In this document: in pieces, positions 1 to 8,745 of the stretch
How positions within the stretch are numbered: position 1 is the stretch's first letter
Layout of the letters: each line of letters begins with the position of its first letter
Position numbers and translations under genes: made by a program
DNA from: Thiocapsa rosea
Lineage (GTDB): Bacteria; Pseudomonadota; Gammaproteobacteria; Chromatiales; Chromatiaceae
Reading direction: 5' to 3'
Length of the DNA: 64,000 bases
Assembly: GCF_003634315.1 (NCBI RefSeq)
Contig: NZ_RBXL01000001.1
Span: forward strand, 5,250,501-5,314,500
Notes under the pieces: model-generated
What the model was told of the DNA's origin: nothing
The model's input: the letters and a program-made list of their open reading frames with translations, nothing else
Databases searched by the model: none

Positions 1-1668
1 GGCCGCGGGGCCAACAACGTCCTGCTGTGGGGCTCGCGCGGGACCGGTAAGTCCTCGCTGATCAAAGCGGTCTTCAATGCGATGCGCGACCGGGGACTGC
101 GCCTGATCGAGGTCGACAAGGACGACCTGATTCAACTCCCCGAGATCCTGGAGCTGATTGGCGATCGCCCGGAGCGCTTCATCCTCTTCTGCGACGACCT
201 CTCCTTCGAGGCCAGCGAATCCGGTTACAAGGCGCTCAAGGCCGCCTTGGACGGCTCCATCACGGCAACACCGGAGAACCTGCTCATCTACGCCACCTCG
301 AACCGCCGCCATCTGTTGCCGGAACTCCACTCCGAAAACCGGGAGGCCCGTTTCGTCGACGGCGAGCTACATCACGGTGAGGCGGTCGAGGAGAAGATCT
401 CGCTCTCGGATCGGTTCGGGCTCTGGGTCGCCTTTCACCCCTTCAGCCAGATCCAGTACCTGACCCTCGTCCGCCACTGGCTCGCCCGCTTCGGCCGCGC
501 ATCCGAAGTGGCTGCACCCGAGGCACACGAAACGCTCGAGCGGGCCGCACTCCAGTGGGCCTTGCGCCGCGGCTCGCGCAGCGGTCGCACGGCCTGGCAG
601 TTCGCACGCGATTGGTCCGGGCGCGATTGGCCGCAGGACAGATCGGCAATGCGCTCCGGCACAGATACAGGTGAAGCGATGAGCCAGTTGAAGCAGCCGC
701 CGTGGCTGCAAAACACCGAGGGCAAGATGCGGCGGGTCGGCGTCGAGCTGGAAATGAGCGGGCTCGGGCTCGATGCGCTGGCCGCGGGTGTGGCCGGCTT
801 CTTCGCCCTCGAGATTGAATCGCGCGGGCGTTACGAGCGCGTGCTCAAGGGCGATCCGGCGGGCGACTGGGTCGTCGAGCTGGACTACGACCTGCTCAAA
901 CGGCTCGGCCGCGAGACCTACGCCGAGGACACCTTGGAGGGAGAGATCGCTCAGGCGGCCGAAGGTGCCCTCGCCCGGGTCGCCGGGGCGATCGTTCCCG
1001 TCGAGGTGGTCGGCCCGCCGCTGCCGCTGGAGCGGCTCGGGGAGGTCGAAGGGCTCATCGTTTGCCTGCGCGAGGCGGGCGCGAAAGGCACCTCCGACAG
1101 TCTCGTCAACGCCTTCGGCATGCAGTTCAACCCGGAGGTGCCCGGCACCGATCCGGACACCATCACGGCCTGTTTGAAGGCGTTCCTGTGTCTGTCCGAC
1201 TGGCTGGTCGCGCGTGCGGACATCGATCTCGCACGAAGGGTCACGTGCTATGTCGATCCCTTCCCGGCGGACTACATCCGCAAGGTGATCGCACCTGATT
1301 ACCGTCCCGATCTGTCGGTCCTGATCGACGACTACCTTGCCGACAACCCGACCCGCAATCGCATGCTCGACATGCTGCCGCTGTTTCTCTTTCTCGACGA
1401 GGAGCGTGTGCGCAAGGTCACGCAGGATCCGCTCGTGAAGGCGCGGCCTACCTTTCATTACCGTCTGCCCGATTGCGAGATCCACAAACCGGACTGGGGT
1501 TTGTATCTCGCCTGGAACGACTGGGTGGAGGTGGAGCGATTGGCTGCGGACTCGGAACGTCTGAACGGCTGCTGCGCGGCCTATCGCGCCTTTCTCGATC
1601 GCCCGCTCGAGCGCTGGCTCGACGCGTGGAAGGACGTTCTGGAGGCCGAGTGGCTCGAGCGCCCCTAA
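1..1668 (+). CDS. DUF815-type AAA+ ATPase fused in frame to a GCS-like amidoligase (5' partial)
   Basis: The reading frame is open from base 1, so the true N-terminus lies outside the window. Residues 1-220 carry a P-loop (GSRGTGKSS, residues 11-19) and a Walker-B-like stretch FILFCDDL (bases about 178-200), the pattern of the DUF815 AAA+ family. From about base 679 the protein resembles the putative amidoligase family of the glutamate-cysteine-ligase-like fold (VGVELEM near the start, later AFGMQFNPEVP). Such enzymes are predicted to form peptide or amide bonds with ATP. No stop separates the parts, although an internal ATG with a Shine-Dalgarno sequence exists at 679. The next gene, a GATase-like hydrolase, overlaps by 19 nt. 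This pairing recurs in predicted peptide-tagging or small-metabolite clusters. The substrate is unknown. Domain calls are firm; fusion versus two proteins is open. Confidence 0.8.
   Translation, partial: GRGANNVLLWGSRGTGKSSLIKAVFNAMRDRGLRLIEVDKDDLIQLPEILELIGDRPERFILFCDDLSFEASESGYKALKAALDGSITATPENLLIYATSNRRHLLPELHSENREARFVDGELHHGEAVEEKISLSDRFGLWVAFHPFSQIQYLTLVRHWLARFGRASEVAAPEAHETLERAALQWALRRGSRSGRTAWQFARDWSGRDWPQDRSAMRSGTDTGEAMSQLKQPPWLQNTEGKMRRVGVELEMSGLGLDALAAGVAGFFALEIESRGRYERVLKGDPAGDWVVELDYDLLKRLGRETYAEDTLEGEIAQAAEGALARVAGAIVPVEVVGPPLPLERLGEVEGLIVCLREAGAKGTSDSLVNAFGMQFNPEVPGTDPDTITACLKAFLCLSDWLVARADIDLARRVTCYVDPFPADYIRKVIAPDYRPDLSVLIDDYLADNPTRNRMLDMLPLFLFLDEERVRKVTQDPLVKARPTFHYRLPDCEIHKPDWGLYLAWNDWVEVERLAADSERLNGCCAAYRAFLDRPLERWLDAWKDVLEAEWLERP
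669..681 (+). promoter_or_regulatory. Internal Shine-Dalgarno and ATG at the amidoligase domain boundary
   Basis: AGGTGA at 669-674 lies 4 nt before an in-frame ATG at 679-681, exactly where homology changes from DUF815 to amidoligase. A free amidoligase could be translated from here as well as the fused form. Confidence 0.5.
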
Positions 1669-2327
1669 TCGCCATCACCGGCCCCGCGCGCGGCGCCTTC
1701 GGCCCGCGCCTGCTGGTCGCACTCGCGGTGCGCCTCTACGGCGGTCGGCCCCTGCAGGTTCGCCCGGGCGACGCACCGAAGACATTGACCTATCAGGGCG
1801 TGGTGGTGACGGGCGGTCACGATGTCGAGCCCGTACTCTATGCCGCGGAGCCCGAGGTCGAGCCGAATTACGACAGGGCACGCGACGCGCTCGAAACCGA
1901 AGTGATCCGGGATGCACTCGACCGCGGTTTGCCGTTGCTCGGGATCTGCCGGGGCGCGCAATTGCTCAATGTCTGCCGTGGCGGTTCCTTGTTCCAGGAC
2001 CTGCACTCGCATCGGTGCAAGACCTCTCATCGCTGGACGGTGCTTCCGCTGAAGACCCTCTGCGTGGACGACGCGGCCTCGGTGATCGGACGCCTTCTGG
2101 GGACCGGTCGCCGGCGCATCAACAGCCTGCACAACCAGGCCATCGACCGACTCGGTGAGGGTTTGCGCGTCAGCGGTCGAGATCTCGACGGCATCGTCCA
2201 GGCCATCGAAGATCCGCGAGCCGACTTTTTGGTCGGCGTGCAATGGCATCCGGAGTTTCTGATCTATGTGTCGCATCAGCGCACACTGTTCCGCGCGCTC
2301 GTCGGACATGCGCGCGCCTTGGCGTGA
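1650..2327 (+). CDS. Class-I glutamine amidotransferase-like / peptidase C26 family protein
   Basis: A 225-residue protein of the gamma-glutamyl-gamma-aminobutyrate hydrolase (PuuD-like, C26) family. The nucleophile elbow is LLGICRGAQ with Cys100, and the catalytic pair appears in GVQWHPEF as His200 and Glu202. VVVTGGHDVEP near residue 52 is the usual oxyanion-side glycine motif. The GTG start at 1650 is chosen because GGAGG sits at 1641-1645 and homology begins at once; an upstream ATG at 1473 would run through the amidoligase gene. The 19-nt overlap with the amidoligase frame implies translational coupling. A ligase with a gamma-glutamyl hydrolase suggests an amide bond that is made and then edited or removed. 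That role is inference; the family call is secure. Confidence 0.88.
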   Translation: MARAPLIAITGPARGAFGPRLLVALAVRLYGGRPLQVRPGDAPKTLTYQGVVVTGGHDVEPVLYAAEPEVEPNYDRARDALETEVIRDALDRGLPLLGICRGAQLLNVCRGGSLFQDLHSHRCKTSHRWTVLPLKTLCVDDAASVIGRLLGTGRRRINSLHNQAIDRLGEGLRVSGRDLDGIVQAIEDPRADFLVGVQWHPEFLIYVSHQRTLFRALVGHARALA

Positions 2328-2512
2328 CCGTGACCGAATCCCCGTTGGCACGATGACTCCGGTGGGCGTTCGGCCCCGGCATCAAGGCATGCCTCGGCGA
2401 AGACATTCGCGTCGGCCGAGTCTTTTGTTATTCTTCGCGGGTCGAGGGCCAACGCGCCCCAAGCCGCACTCGATGCCGCGTTGCGCACCGACCCACCTCC
2501 CGAGGAGCCAGC

Positions 2513-3493
2513 ATGTCCGATAGAACCCCATTAAGGCGATCGGCATGGGTGCTCGCATCGATCGTTCTCGGTGTCGCAGTTTTTGCCGGTCTCCTGCTGA
2601 ACGTCGGCCGAGAGACGGACACACCGGCAATCCCCGTCGTTTCCGAGGAAACCAACGAGAGAGCCGACCTCCCCGTGACGCGTTCGGTCGACGTCATTTC
2701 CGAGGAGGCCGACGAGACAGCCGACATCCCCGTGACGCGTTCGGTCGACGTGGTTTCCGAGGAGACAAACGAGTCAGCCGAGATTCCTGTCGCAAGCGCG
2801 ATCGACGTGGTTTCCGAGCAAACCAACGAGACAGCCGACATCCCCGTCACGAGCGCGATCGAGACACCTCCTGACGTGATCGACAAACAGGCGGATCGAG
2901 CGGCGATGGACGCCGTGCTGACCGACATGCAGAACAAGATCCAGCAGCTCGAAGACGACGTCGCGACCCTGCAGGAGCAACGCAAGCGGATCGACGATGC
3001 CCTGATCCGGCAGGCGAATCGCAGCCCACAGGAGCCGTTGTCGGCGACGACGTCTTCCGCACCCGTCGACGCGGTTCCGGCGGTTGATCGCGCCGGATTG
3101 GACGCGGCACTCGCGCACCTTGGCGCCCTTGCGACCGAGCAGGGTCACCTGATCACGCTCGGAGAACCCGAGCTTTCGTTCAAGGCCGACCAGGCCGAAT
3201 TCGCCTCCGAGCCACCCGGCGTCCTCGAGGAGATCGCCAAGGTGCTCATGCGCTACGAGCACATGCTCGCGCGGATCGAGGGACACTCCGACAGCAAGGG
3301 AGATACGCAGCGCAACCAACAGCTGACTCAAGACCGAGCGGAATCGGTGCGAGAGGCATTATTGGACGACGGCATCGATCCCGACCGCATTCAGGCCGCA
3401 GGTCTCGGCGGAATCCGACCTGTTACCGACAATCGGACCATCGCTGCGCGGGAGCGCAACCGTCGGATCGAGATCTATCTGATCGAGCCATGA
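2513..3493 (+). CDS. OmpA-family protein with N-terminal anchor and tandem 19-residue repeats
   Basis: A 326-residue protein. Residues about 11-31 form one hydrophobic segment, either an uncleaved inner-membrane anchor or a signal. Residues 42-117 are four tandem 19-residue acidic repeats (consensus VVSEETNETADIPVTRSVD). A short coiled coil follows (about 130-165, MQNKIQQLEDDVATLQEQ), then a C-terminal OmpA peptidoglycan-binding domain (about 215-326) with the signature GHSDSKGD, N, L, DRAESV and the ending ERNRRIEIYLIE. The protein probably tethers the envelope to peptidoglycan. It ends 10 nt before a large palindromic repeat. The start at 2513 is preceded by GAGGAGCC. A second OmpA-domain protein with long coiled-coil repeats sits at the far end of the window. 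Confidence 0.85.
   Translation: MSDRTPLRRSAWVLASIVLGVAVFAGLLLNVGRETDTPAIPVVSEETNERADLPVTRSVDVISEEADETADIPVTRSVDVVSEETNESAEIPVASAIDVVSEQTNETADIPVTSAIETPPDVIDKQADRAAMDAVLTDMQNKIQQLEDDVATLQEQRKRIDDALIRQANRSPQEPLSATTSSAPVDAVPAVDRAGLDAALAHLGALATEQGHLITLGEPELSFKADQAEFASEPPGVLEEIAKVLMRYEHMLARIEGHSDSKGDTQRNQQLTQDRAESVREALLDDGIDPDRIQAAGLGGIRPVTDNRTIAARERNRRIEIYLIEP
2636..2863 (+). repeat. Four in-frame tandem 57-bp repeats
   Basis: Units begin at 2636, 2693, 2750 and 2807, each exactly 57 bp (19 codons), and all keep the frame of the OmpA-family gene. The nucleotide copies are diverged but alignable throughout. Confidence 0.93.
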
Positions 3494-3502
3494 AGTTTGA
3501 CA

Positions 3503-3696
3503 TAAACCGCGTCCAGAGCGAGATGCTCACTTTCGCGTGAGTTCGACGTTGGGTGCATCTACGGCCCTTGGCGGGGACGCGGTTTAGAATTTTATATTTT
3601 TTAATACTTTAAACCGCGCCAGCTCCAGCGGTCGACACGTCTGCCGGGCCGATCCCATCCAAGAACAGCGCATAGGGGGCGATGGGCGCGGTTTAA
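3503..3696 (-). repeat. Composite B-A palindromic repeat, reverse orientation
   Basis: Module A (3503-3586) runs from TAAACCGCGTCC to GGACGCGGTTTA. An AT-only-like linker (3587-3609) is followed by module B (3610-3696), which runs from TAAACCGCGCC to GCGCGGTTTAA. The last three paired bases of B form the stop codon of ychF at 3693-3695. It lies between the convergent ends of the OmpA-family gene and ychF. Confidence 0.92.
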
Positions 3697-4784
3697 ACGT
3701 TGAACCTGAAGTGGACCACGTCGCCGTCCTTGACGACGTACTCCTTGCCCTCGGACCTCAGCTTGCCGGCCTCTTTGGCGCCCTGCTCGCCCTTGCAGGC
3801 GACGAAGTCGTCGTAGGCGATGACCTCGGCGCGGATGAAGCCGCGCTCGAAATCGGTATGGATGACGGCAGCCGCCTGCGGGGCGCGCACGCCGGCCGGG
3901 ATGGTCCAGGCACGGACCTCTTTCGGGCCGGCCGTGAAATAGGTCTCGAGGCCCAACAGTCGGTACCCGGCCCGCACCACGCGGTTCAGGCCCGGCTCCG
4001 TCAGTCCCAGCTCGGCCAAGAACTCGTCGCGCTCCTGATCCTCCAAATCGAAGATCTCGGCCTCGATGGCCGCACACACGGGCACGACCTCGGCGCCTTC
4101 CGCGGCAGCGAGCGCGACGACCTTATCCAGGATCGGATTGTCGACGAATCCGTCTTCGGCGACGTTGGCAATGTAGAGGGTCGGCTTGGCCGTCAGCAGG
4201 AAGAGATCGCGGACCTCGCGCAGCACCTCCGCATCCAAACCCATCGCGCGCACCGGCTTGCCGGTGTCGAGTTGATCTCGGATCTGCTCGAGCAGGGCCT
4301 TGCGCGCGAGGATCTTCTTGTCTCCGGTCTTGACCATGCGCTCGGCCCGATCGAGGGCCTTGGTCACCGAGTCCAGATCCGCGAGGGCCAGCTCGGTGTT
4401 GATGACCTCGATGTCGTCGAGCGGATCCACGCGCCCGGCGACATGCACCACGTCGTCGTTCTCGAAACAGCGCACAACGTGGGCGATGGCATCGGTCTCG
4501 CGGATGTTGGCGAGGAACTTGTTCCCGAGACCTTCACCCTTGGACGCGCCCGCGACCAGACCCGCAATGTCGACGAATTGCATCGTAGTCGGCAGGATCT
4601 TCTGGGGCTTGACGATCGCGGCGATGACGTCGAGACGCGGATCCGGCAGCGGGACGACACCCACGTTCGGATCGATGGTGCAGAAGGGATAGTTCTCCGC
4701 CGCGATCGTCGCCTTGGTGAGGGCGTTGAAGAGGGTCGACTTACCGACGTTGGGCAGGCCGACGATCCCGCATTTGAATCCCAT
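3693..4784 (-). CDS. ychF: Redox-regulated ATPase YchF (Obg-family P-loop NTPase)
   Basis: A 363-residue protein starting [17 protein letters not shown], the classic YchF opening with G1 motif [10 protein letters not shown]3 is DIAGLV. The G4-like NVAED replaces the NKxD of GTPases, as expected for this ATP-preferring subfamily (bacterial OLA1). The C-terminal TGS domain ends near [10 protein letters not shown]. Members bind ribosomes and act in stress responses. The start at 4784 is preferred over an in-frame ATG 30 nt upstream because family members begin at MGFKCG. In many gammaproteobacteria pth precedes ychF; here the upstream neighbour is manC instead. The TAA stop lies inside the arm of the adjacent repeat. 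Confidence 0.96.
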   Translation of the reverse strand: MGFKCGIVGLPNVGKSTLFNALTKATIAAENYPFCTIDPNVGVVPLPDPRLDVIAAIVKPQKILPTTMQFVDIAGLVAGASKGEGLGNKFLANIRETDAIAHVVRCFENDDVVHVAGRVDPLDDIEVINTELALADLDSVTKALDRAERMVKTGDKKILARKALLEQIRDQLDTGKPVRAMGLDAEVLREVRDLFLLTAKPTLYIANVAEDGFVDNPILDKVVALAAAEGAEVVPVCAAIEAEIFDLEDQERDEFLAELGLTEPGLNRVVRAGYRLLGLETYFTAGPKEVRAWTIPAGVRAPQAAAVIHTDFERGFIRAEVIAYDDFVACKGEQGAKEAGKLRSEGKEYVVKDGDVVHFRFNV

Positions 4785-4918
4785 GGCTGTGAAGGTCCGC
4801 TCGGAAAAACCCACGATTCTACAGGAGCCGGGGCGTCCTCGCCGCGGTTTTCAGGATGAGTGGCCTTGCTCGAAACCCCGACCATCGTGGCACGTGGCGC
4901 AGAGCGCCACGGGGCATG

Positions 4919-4980
4919 CGTGACACCGCAGAGCGCGTGTCACGAGCTAAACCGCGTCCAGAGCGAAATGCGTCATTTCA
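4919..4980 (-). repeat. Truncated module A with an adjacent 8-bp hairpin
   Basis: Positions 4948-4980 match the end of module A (TAAACCGCGTCCAGAGCG), but the distal arm is missing. Next to it, CGTGACAC (4919-4926) pairs with GTGTCACG (4937-4944) around a 10-nt loop. It lies between manC and ychF. Confidence 0.65.
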
Positions 4981-5013
4981 CTTTGCCTGACGCAACGGTC
5001 TGAGCGCGGCCGG

Positions 5014-6504
5014 TCAGTGCGTCTCCTTCGCCCCGCGGTTGTAGCGATCCTCGAAGCGCACGATGTCGTCTTCGCCAAGATAGCCACCGGATTGGACCTC
5101 GATCAGCTCGAGCATGATGGTGCCCGGGTTCTCCAGACGGTGCGAGGAGCCGACCGGGATGTAGGTCGACTGATTCTCGGTCAGGAGAAACGACTTCTCG
5201 TCGCAGGTCACGCGCGCGGTCCCGGAAACGACGATCCAATGCTCGGCGCGATGGTGGTGCATCTGCAGCGATAGTGATTCGCCTGGCTTCACGATCAGTC
5301 GCTTCACCTGATAGCGCGGCCCCTGCCCGATCGCCTCGTAGGAGCCCCAGGGACGATGGACCCGCTGGTGGTGGCGATACTCGTTGCGCTGCTCGTGCTG
5401 CAGGAACTGGGTCACCGCCTTGACGTCCTGCGCGTGCTCTTTGGACACGACCAGGACCGCATCCGGGGTCTCGACCACGATCAGGTCCTCGACCCCGACG
5501 GCGGCGATCATGCGGTGATGGGCGATCAGGAGGTTGTTGCGGGCGTCGTGGACGAAGGCATCGCCGTCGAGCACATTGCCGGCCGCGTCCTGCTCGCGAA
5601 CCTCCCAGAGTGCCGACCAAGCGCCGACGTCGGACCAGCCGACATCCAAGGGCACGACGACCGCGGGCGGACCGGCACCCCCGGTGTCGCGGGCAAGGGG
5701 CTCCATCACGGCGTAGTCGATGGAGTCGCCCGGACAGGCGCCGAAGTGATCGGCATCAAGACGGAGAAAGTCTCCGTCGTGCGTGGCCGCCTCGAAGGCG
5801 TTCGCCACGGCTTGGGCGATATCCGGGCGGAACCGCTCGATCAAGGCCATCCAGAGCGACGCACGCAGGACGAAGATGCCGCTGTTCCAGAGGTACTGAC
5901 CGGATTCCAGATAGTCCGCGGCCGTCTCGACATCCGGTTTCTCGACAAAGCCGTTGAGCAGATAGGCGCTCCCGGACAGCCCCTCGACCTCATAGGCCCG
6001 ACCCTGCCGGATATAGCCATAACCCGTCTCGGGCTTGCTCGGAACGATTCCGAAGGTCACCACCGCGCCATCGCGCGCGATCACGCAGGCATCGGCCACG
6101 GCGGCTCGGAAACCGACCTCGTTGCGGATGGTATGGTCGGCCGGCATCACCAGCAGGACCGGATCGCTCCCGCCTCGGATCGCCGACAGGGCCGCCAGGG
6201 TCAGCGCCGGCGCGGTATTGCGGCCCTTGGGCTCGAGGATGATCTCGGCCGGACGGCGTCCCATTACCCGGAATTGCTCCGCGACCAGAAACCGATGGGC
6301 CTCGTTGCAGACCACGATGGGATCGATCTGGCCGACGGCTTGGCGGGGATGCTCCTCGTCGAGACCGTCGAGCCGGCGCACCGTCTCCTGCAGCATGGTG
6401 TGCTCGCTGGTGAGCGCCAGAAACTGCTTCGGGTAGGCCTCGCGCGAGAGCGGCCAAAGCCGCGTTCCCGAGCCGCCGGAGAGGATGACGGGTTGTAATG
6501 GCAT
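5014..6504 (-). CDS. manC: Mannose-1-phosphate guanylyltransferase / mannose-6-phosphate isomerase
   Basis: A 496-residue bifunctional type II PMI-GMP enzyme that makes GDP-mannose for surface polysaccharides. The N-terminal nucleotidyltransferase has GGSGTRLWPLSR (about residues 8-19), FVEKP (near 180) and PKGRNTAPA. The C-terminal cupin isomerase has QMHHHRAEHW and IPVGSSHRLENPG. Full family length. The start at 6504 is chosen because AGGAG lies 6-7 nt upstream and MPLQPVILSGG is the usual N-terminus; an in-frame ATG at 6522 would lack that spacing. It stands alone with repeats on both sides, so it is probably a single-gene transcript. Confidence 0.96.
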   Translation of the reverse strand: MPLQPVILSGGSGTRLWPLSREAYPKQFLALTSEHTMLQETVRRLDGLDEEHPRQAVGQIDPIVVCNEAHRFLVAEQFRVMGRRPAEIILEPKGRNTAPALTLAALSAIRGGSDPVLLVMPADHTIRNEVGFRAAVADACVIARDGAVVTFGIVPSKPETGYGYIRQGRAYEVEGLSGSAYLLNGFVEKPDVETAADYLESGQYLWNSGIFVLRASLWMALIERFRPDIAQAVANAFEAATHDGDFLRLDADHFGACPGDSIDYAVMEPLARDTGGAGPPAVVVPLDVGWSDVGAWSALWEVREQDAAGNVLDGDAFVHDARNNLLIAHHRMIAAVGVEDLIVVETPDAVLVVSKEHAQDVKAVTQFLQHEQRNEYRHHQRVHRPWGSYEAIGQGPRYQVKRLIVKPGESLSLQMHHHRAEHWIVVSGTARVTCDEKSFLLTENQSTYIPVGSSHRLENPGTIMLELIEVQSGGYLGEDDIVRFEDRYNRGAKETH

Positions 6505-6537
6505 CGACGCACTCCTGGTCAAGAATTCCGGATCGTC

Positions 6538-6729
6538 TAAACCGCGCCCAGCACGGTATGCGATGTTTTTGGATGGGGTTGGCCCCGGCAGACTTGACGA
6601 CCGTTGGAGCCGGCGCGGTTTAAACTACTAAAAAATAGAAAATTTTAAACCGAGTCTCCGCTAAGGGCAGTGGATGCACCAAACGTCGAACTCACACGAG
6701 AGTCAGTATCTCGCTCTGGAAGCGGTTTA
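6538..6729 (+). repeat. Composite B-A palindromic repeat, forward orientation
   Basis: Module B is 6538-6623, an AT-rich linker (TACTAAAAAATAG) follows, and module A is 6646-6729. The A arms are slightly degraded (CCGAGTCTCC against GGAAGCGG). It lies upstream of both manC and the IMPase-family gene, which diverge from here. Confidence 0.9.
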
Positions 6730-6979
6730 GAGAAGCCAAGATTACCTCAATTCGGCTGCCTCGACCTCCGAAGACGTGTGCTCGACCTCGATCGTCGTCG
6801 GGCCGGCGCGTCGCAGCGGCGTACGCTCGCCAAGTCCGCCAAGCGCATCGCTCTCCCCGGTGGACGGATCCCGCGCGGTTGCATCTTCCCCGCGACCACC
6901 TCACCTGAGCCACCAAGGCGTGTCTTGGGCAACTGCCCTCGGACATACGAATGAACACCGAGCCAACCAGAGATCCAAG
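6730..6979. other. Intergenic remainder upstream of the IMPase-family gene
   Basis: About 250 bp between the composite repeat and the next start. I see no convincing small gene, RNA or strong sigma-70 promoter. It presumably carries the promoter for the downstream gene. Confidence 0.4.
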
Positions 6980-7792
6980 ATGACACCCGACCCGAATCTG
7001 ATCGGCGACATCCTGCGCGACGCCGCAGCGACCGAGATCATGCCGCGCTTTCACAGCATCCTCGCCGAGCGGAAGGCCGACGGAAGCTTGGTCACCGAGG
7101 CGGATTTCGCGACCCAGGCACGGATCGTCGAGGCCATCGCACGGGAGTTCCCGAGCACGCCGCTATTGGGAGAGGAGATGACCGCGGAGGATCAACGCCG
7201 CCTCCTCGCCGAGGCCGACACCGGTGTCTGGATCCTGGATCCACTCGACGGCACAGGCAACTACGCCAGCGGCTTCCCCGGCTTTTCAATCTCCTTGGCC
7301 TTCGTCGAGCGCGGACAGGCAACGCTTGGCGTCATCTTCGACCCGGTGCGCGACGAGTGTTTCTCCGCCGTGCGCGGAGGCGGTGCGACGCTCAACGGCG
7401 ATCCCATCCGCCCCTTCGCCCCCGGCCCGAATCTCGGCGACTGCCTGGCGATGATCGACATGAAACGTCTCCCGCCCGAGCGCATTCCAGCGCTGTTTCG
7501 GCGCGGCGGATTCCGCTCTCAAAGAAACCTGGGATCGGTCGCGCTGGACTGGTGCTGGTTGGCCGCGGGTCGCTACCAACTCTATCTGCATGGCGGCCAG
7601 AAGCTCTGGGACTATGCCGCGGGGCACCTGATCGCCTCCGAGGCCGGCGCCGCATCACGGCTTTACGCCGATGGAGGCGCAACGCAGGCCACCCATCTCG
7701 ACCTGTCCCCGAGACTCGCCGTCGCGGCGTCAGACGACGCACTGCTGCAGCGCTGGCTCGACTTCATCGACCTGCCGATGCAAGCGGCCTGA
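6980..7792 (+). CDS. Inositol monophosphatase family protein
   Basis: A 270-residue Mg-dependent, Li-sensitive sugar or nucleotide phosphatase. Metal-site motifs are visible: LLGEEM (about residue 62), WILDPLDGTGNYASG (about 85-99) and the C-terminal WDYAAGHLIASEAGA (about 213-227). These define the IMPase/FBPase-like superfamily, but the substrate (inositol-P, histidinol-P or 3',5'-bisphosphate nucleotide) cannot be settled from sequence. The ATG at 6980 fits homology; longer in-frame extensions upstream are proline- and serine-rich and unlike the family. A Sel1-repeat gene follows 70 nt downstream in the same direction and may share its transcript. Confidence 0.88.
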   Translation: MTPDPNLIGDILRDAAATEIMPRFHSILAERKADGSLVTEADFATQARIVEAIAREFPSTPLLGEEMTAEDQRRLLAEADTGVWILDPLDGTGNYASGFPGFSISLAFVERGQATLGVIFDPVRDECFSAVRGGGATLNGDPIRPFAPGPNLGDCLAMIDMKRLPPERIPALFRRGGFRSQRNLGSVALDWCWLAAGRYQLYLHGGQKLWDYAAGHLIASEAGAASRLYADGGATQATHLDLSPRLAVAASDDALLQRWLDFIDLPMQAA

Positions 7793-7862
7793 GCGGAACA
7801 CAGCATCGCGCGGCCGCGGCCACGCCCGCATCCACCCATCACATCACGACGAGGAACCCTCG

Positions 7863-8306
7863 ATGTCTGAAGAGATCAGCGACCTTGACATGGCCCTGTC
7901 GAGCGGGATTACCGCGTTCGAATACAAACAATTCTCGCGCGCGGCGGGTCTTCTCTCCCCGCTCGCCGAGCAAGGCATACCGGACGCCCAGTATCGGGTC
8001 GCCATCATGGCCCAAAACGGCCTCGGCATGCTGCCCAACCCGCTGCTCGCCTACACCTCCATGAAGCGCGCGGCCGAGGCCGGCCTCGCCCTCGCCCAGC
8101 ACGGGCTCGCCTTCATGTACATGGAAGGCGAATGCACCGACAAGAATCCGGAGAAGGCCGTGCTTTGGTTCAAGAAGGCGGCCGAGCAGGGTCTCGTCGG
8201 CTCCCTGACCACGCTCGCCATGATGTACGAGCAAGGCCACGGCGTGGAGAAGGATCTCGACGAGGCCAACCGGCTCTATCGGCTTGCCGGTTTCGACGAA
8301 CGTTGA
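7863..8306 (+). CDS. Sel1-like repeat (TPR-type) protein
   Basis: A 147-residue protein made almost wholly of Sel1 helical repeats: AQYRVAIMAQNGLGM, then AQHGLAFMYMEGE with AVLWFKKAAEQG, then LTTLAMMYEQGHGV with ANRLYRLAG. No signal peptide, so it is probably a cytosolic protein-interaction scaffold. The start at 7863 is preceded by GAGGAA at good spacing. Ligand and pathway are unknown. Confidence 0.85.
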   Translation: MSEEISDLDMALSSGITAFEYKQFSRAAGLLSPLAEQGIPDAQYRVAIMAQNGLGMLPNPLLAYTSMKRAAEAGLALAQHGLAFMYMEGECTDKNPEKAVLWFKKAAEQGLVGSLTTLAMMYEQGHGVEKDLDEANRLYRLAGFDER

Positions 8307-8411
8307 TGCAGGCCGAGGGACCCGCACTGCTGAACGCCGACGCGACCAAGTCCGATCGGGCCACATCCACGCCCTTCGCCCGACGGGGTACCCATCAACA
8401 CGGACAGCGGG

Positions 8412-8417
8412 TATACT
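8412..8417 (+). promoter_or_regulatory. Probable -10 box of the tRNA-Leu gene
   Basis: TATACT at 8412-8417 lies 14 nt before the mature tRNA and is followed by a GC-rich discriminator (GCGCAGC), typical of stringently controlled stable-RNA promoters. No good -35 match is visible. Confidence 0.5.
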
Positions 8418-8430
8418 GCGCAGCTGCGTT

Positions 8431-8517
8431 GCCGGGGTGGCGAAATTGGTAGACGCATCAGACTCAAAATCTGACGGGAGCGATCCCATGCCGGTTCGAG
8501 TCCGGCCCTCGGTACCA
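8431..8517 (+). tRNA. tRNA-Leu (anticodon CAA)
   Basis: An 87-nt class-II tRNA with encoded CCA. The acceptor stem GCCGGGG pairs with CCTCGGT. The anticodon stem-loop is TCAGA-CTCAAAA-TCTGA, with CAA at positions 34-36. A variable arm (CGGGAGCGATCCCATG region) and T-loop GGTTCGAGTCC follow. It reads UUG codons. The downstream region holds a decayed gene and a toxin-antitoxin-like pair, consistent with tRNA-Leu as an integration hot spot, but I find no repeated 3'-end fragment (att) nearby. Confidence 0.98.
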
Positions 8518-8523
8518 AAAAAC

Positions 8524-8558
8524 AAGGGGCTAGGTTAAAAGCCTAGCCCCTTTTCTTT
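8524..8558 (+). terminator. Rho-independent terminator of tRNA-Leu
   Basis: A 9-bp perfect stem, GGGGCTAGG (8526-8534) with CCTAGCCCC (8542-8550), a 7-nt loop, then TTTTCTTT. It begins 6 nt after the tRNA CCA end. Confidence 0.93.
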
Positions 8559-8745
8559 ATTGCCAAACCTTACCCAGTACCACCTGAAGTCGGCCAGAGG
8601 CAGAGATCTGCTGGCGGCACAAGCGCCGCCCATGGCCCACATCCGGGACAGAAGCGCTCTCGGACGGTAAACTCCCGAAGCCATGCTGGATCCGACGGGT
8701 GGGTCATCGCGAAAGTTCGGGGCCTTATTCCAACCAGGTCCGTGC

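Noticed and set aside
367-1485. Long open frame on the minus strand opposite the amidoligase gene
   Set aside because: It is the antisense shadow of a GC-rich coding region, with Arg/Asp-rich, low-complexity translation and no family pattern. The plus-strand frame carries clear motifs.
2636-2863. CRISPR-like array
   Set aside because: The 57-bp units are contiguous with no spacers, and keep the reading frame of the OmpA-family gene.
3711-4859. 382-codon plus-strand frame opposite ychF
   Set aside because: Antisense shadow of ychF, which has complete G-motifs on the minus strand.
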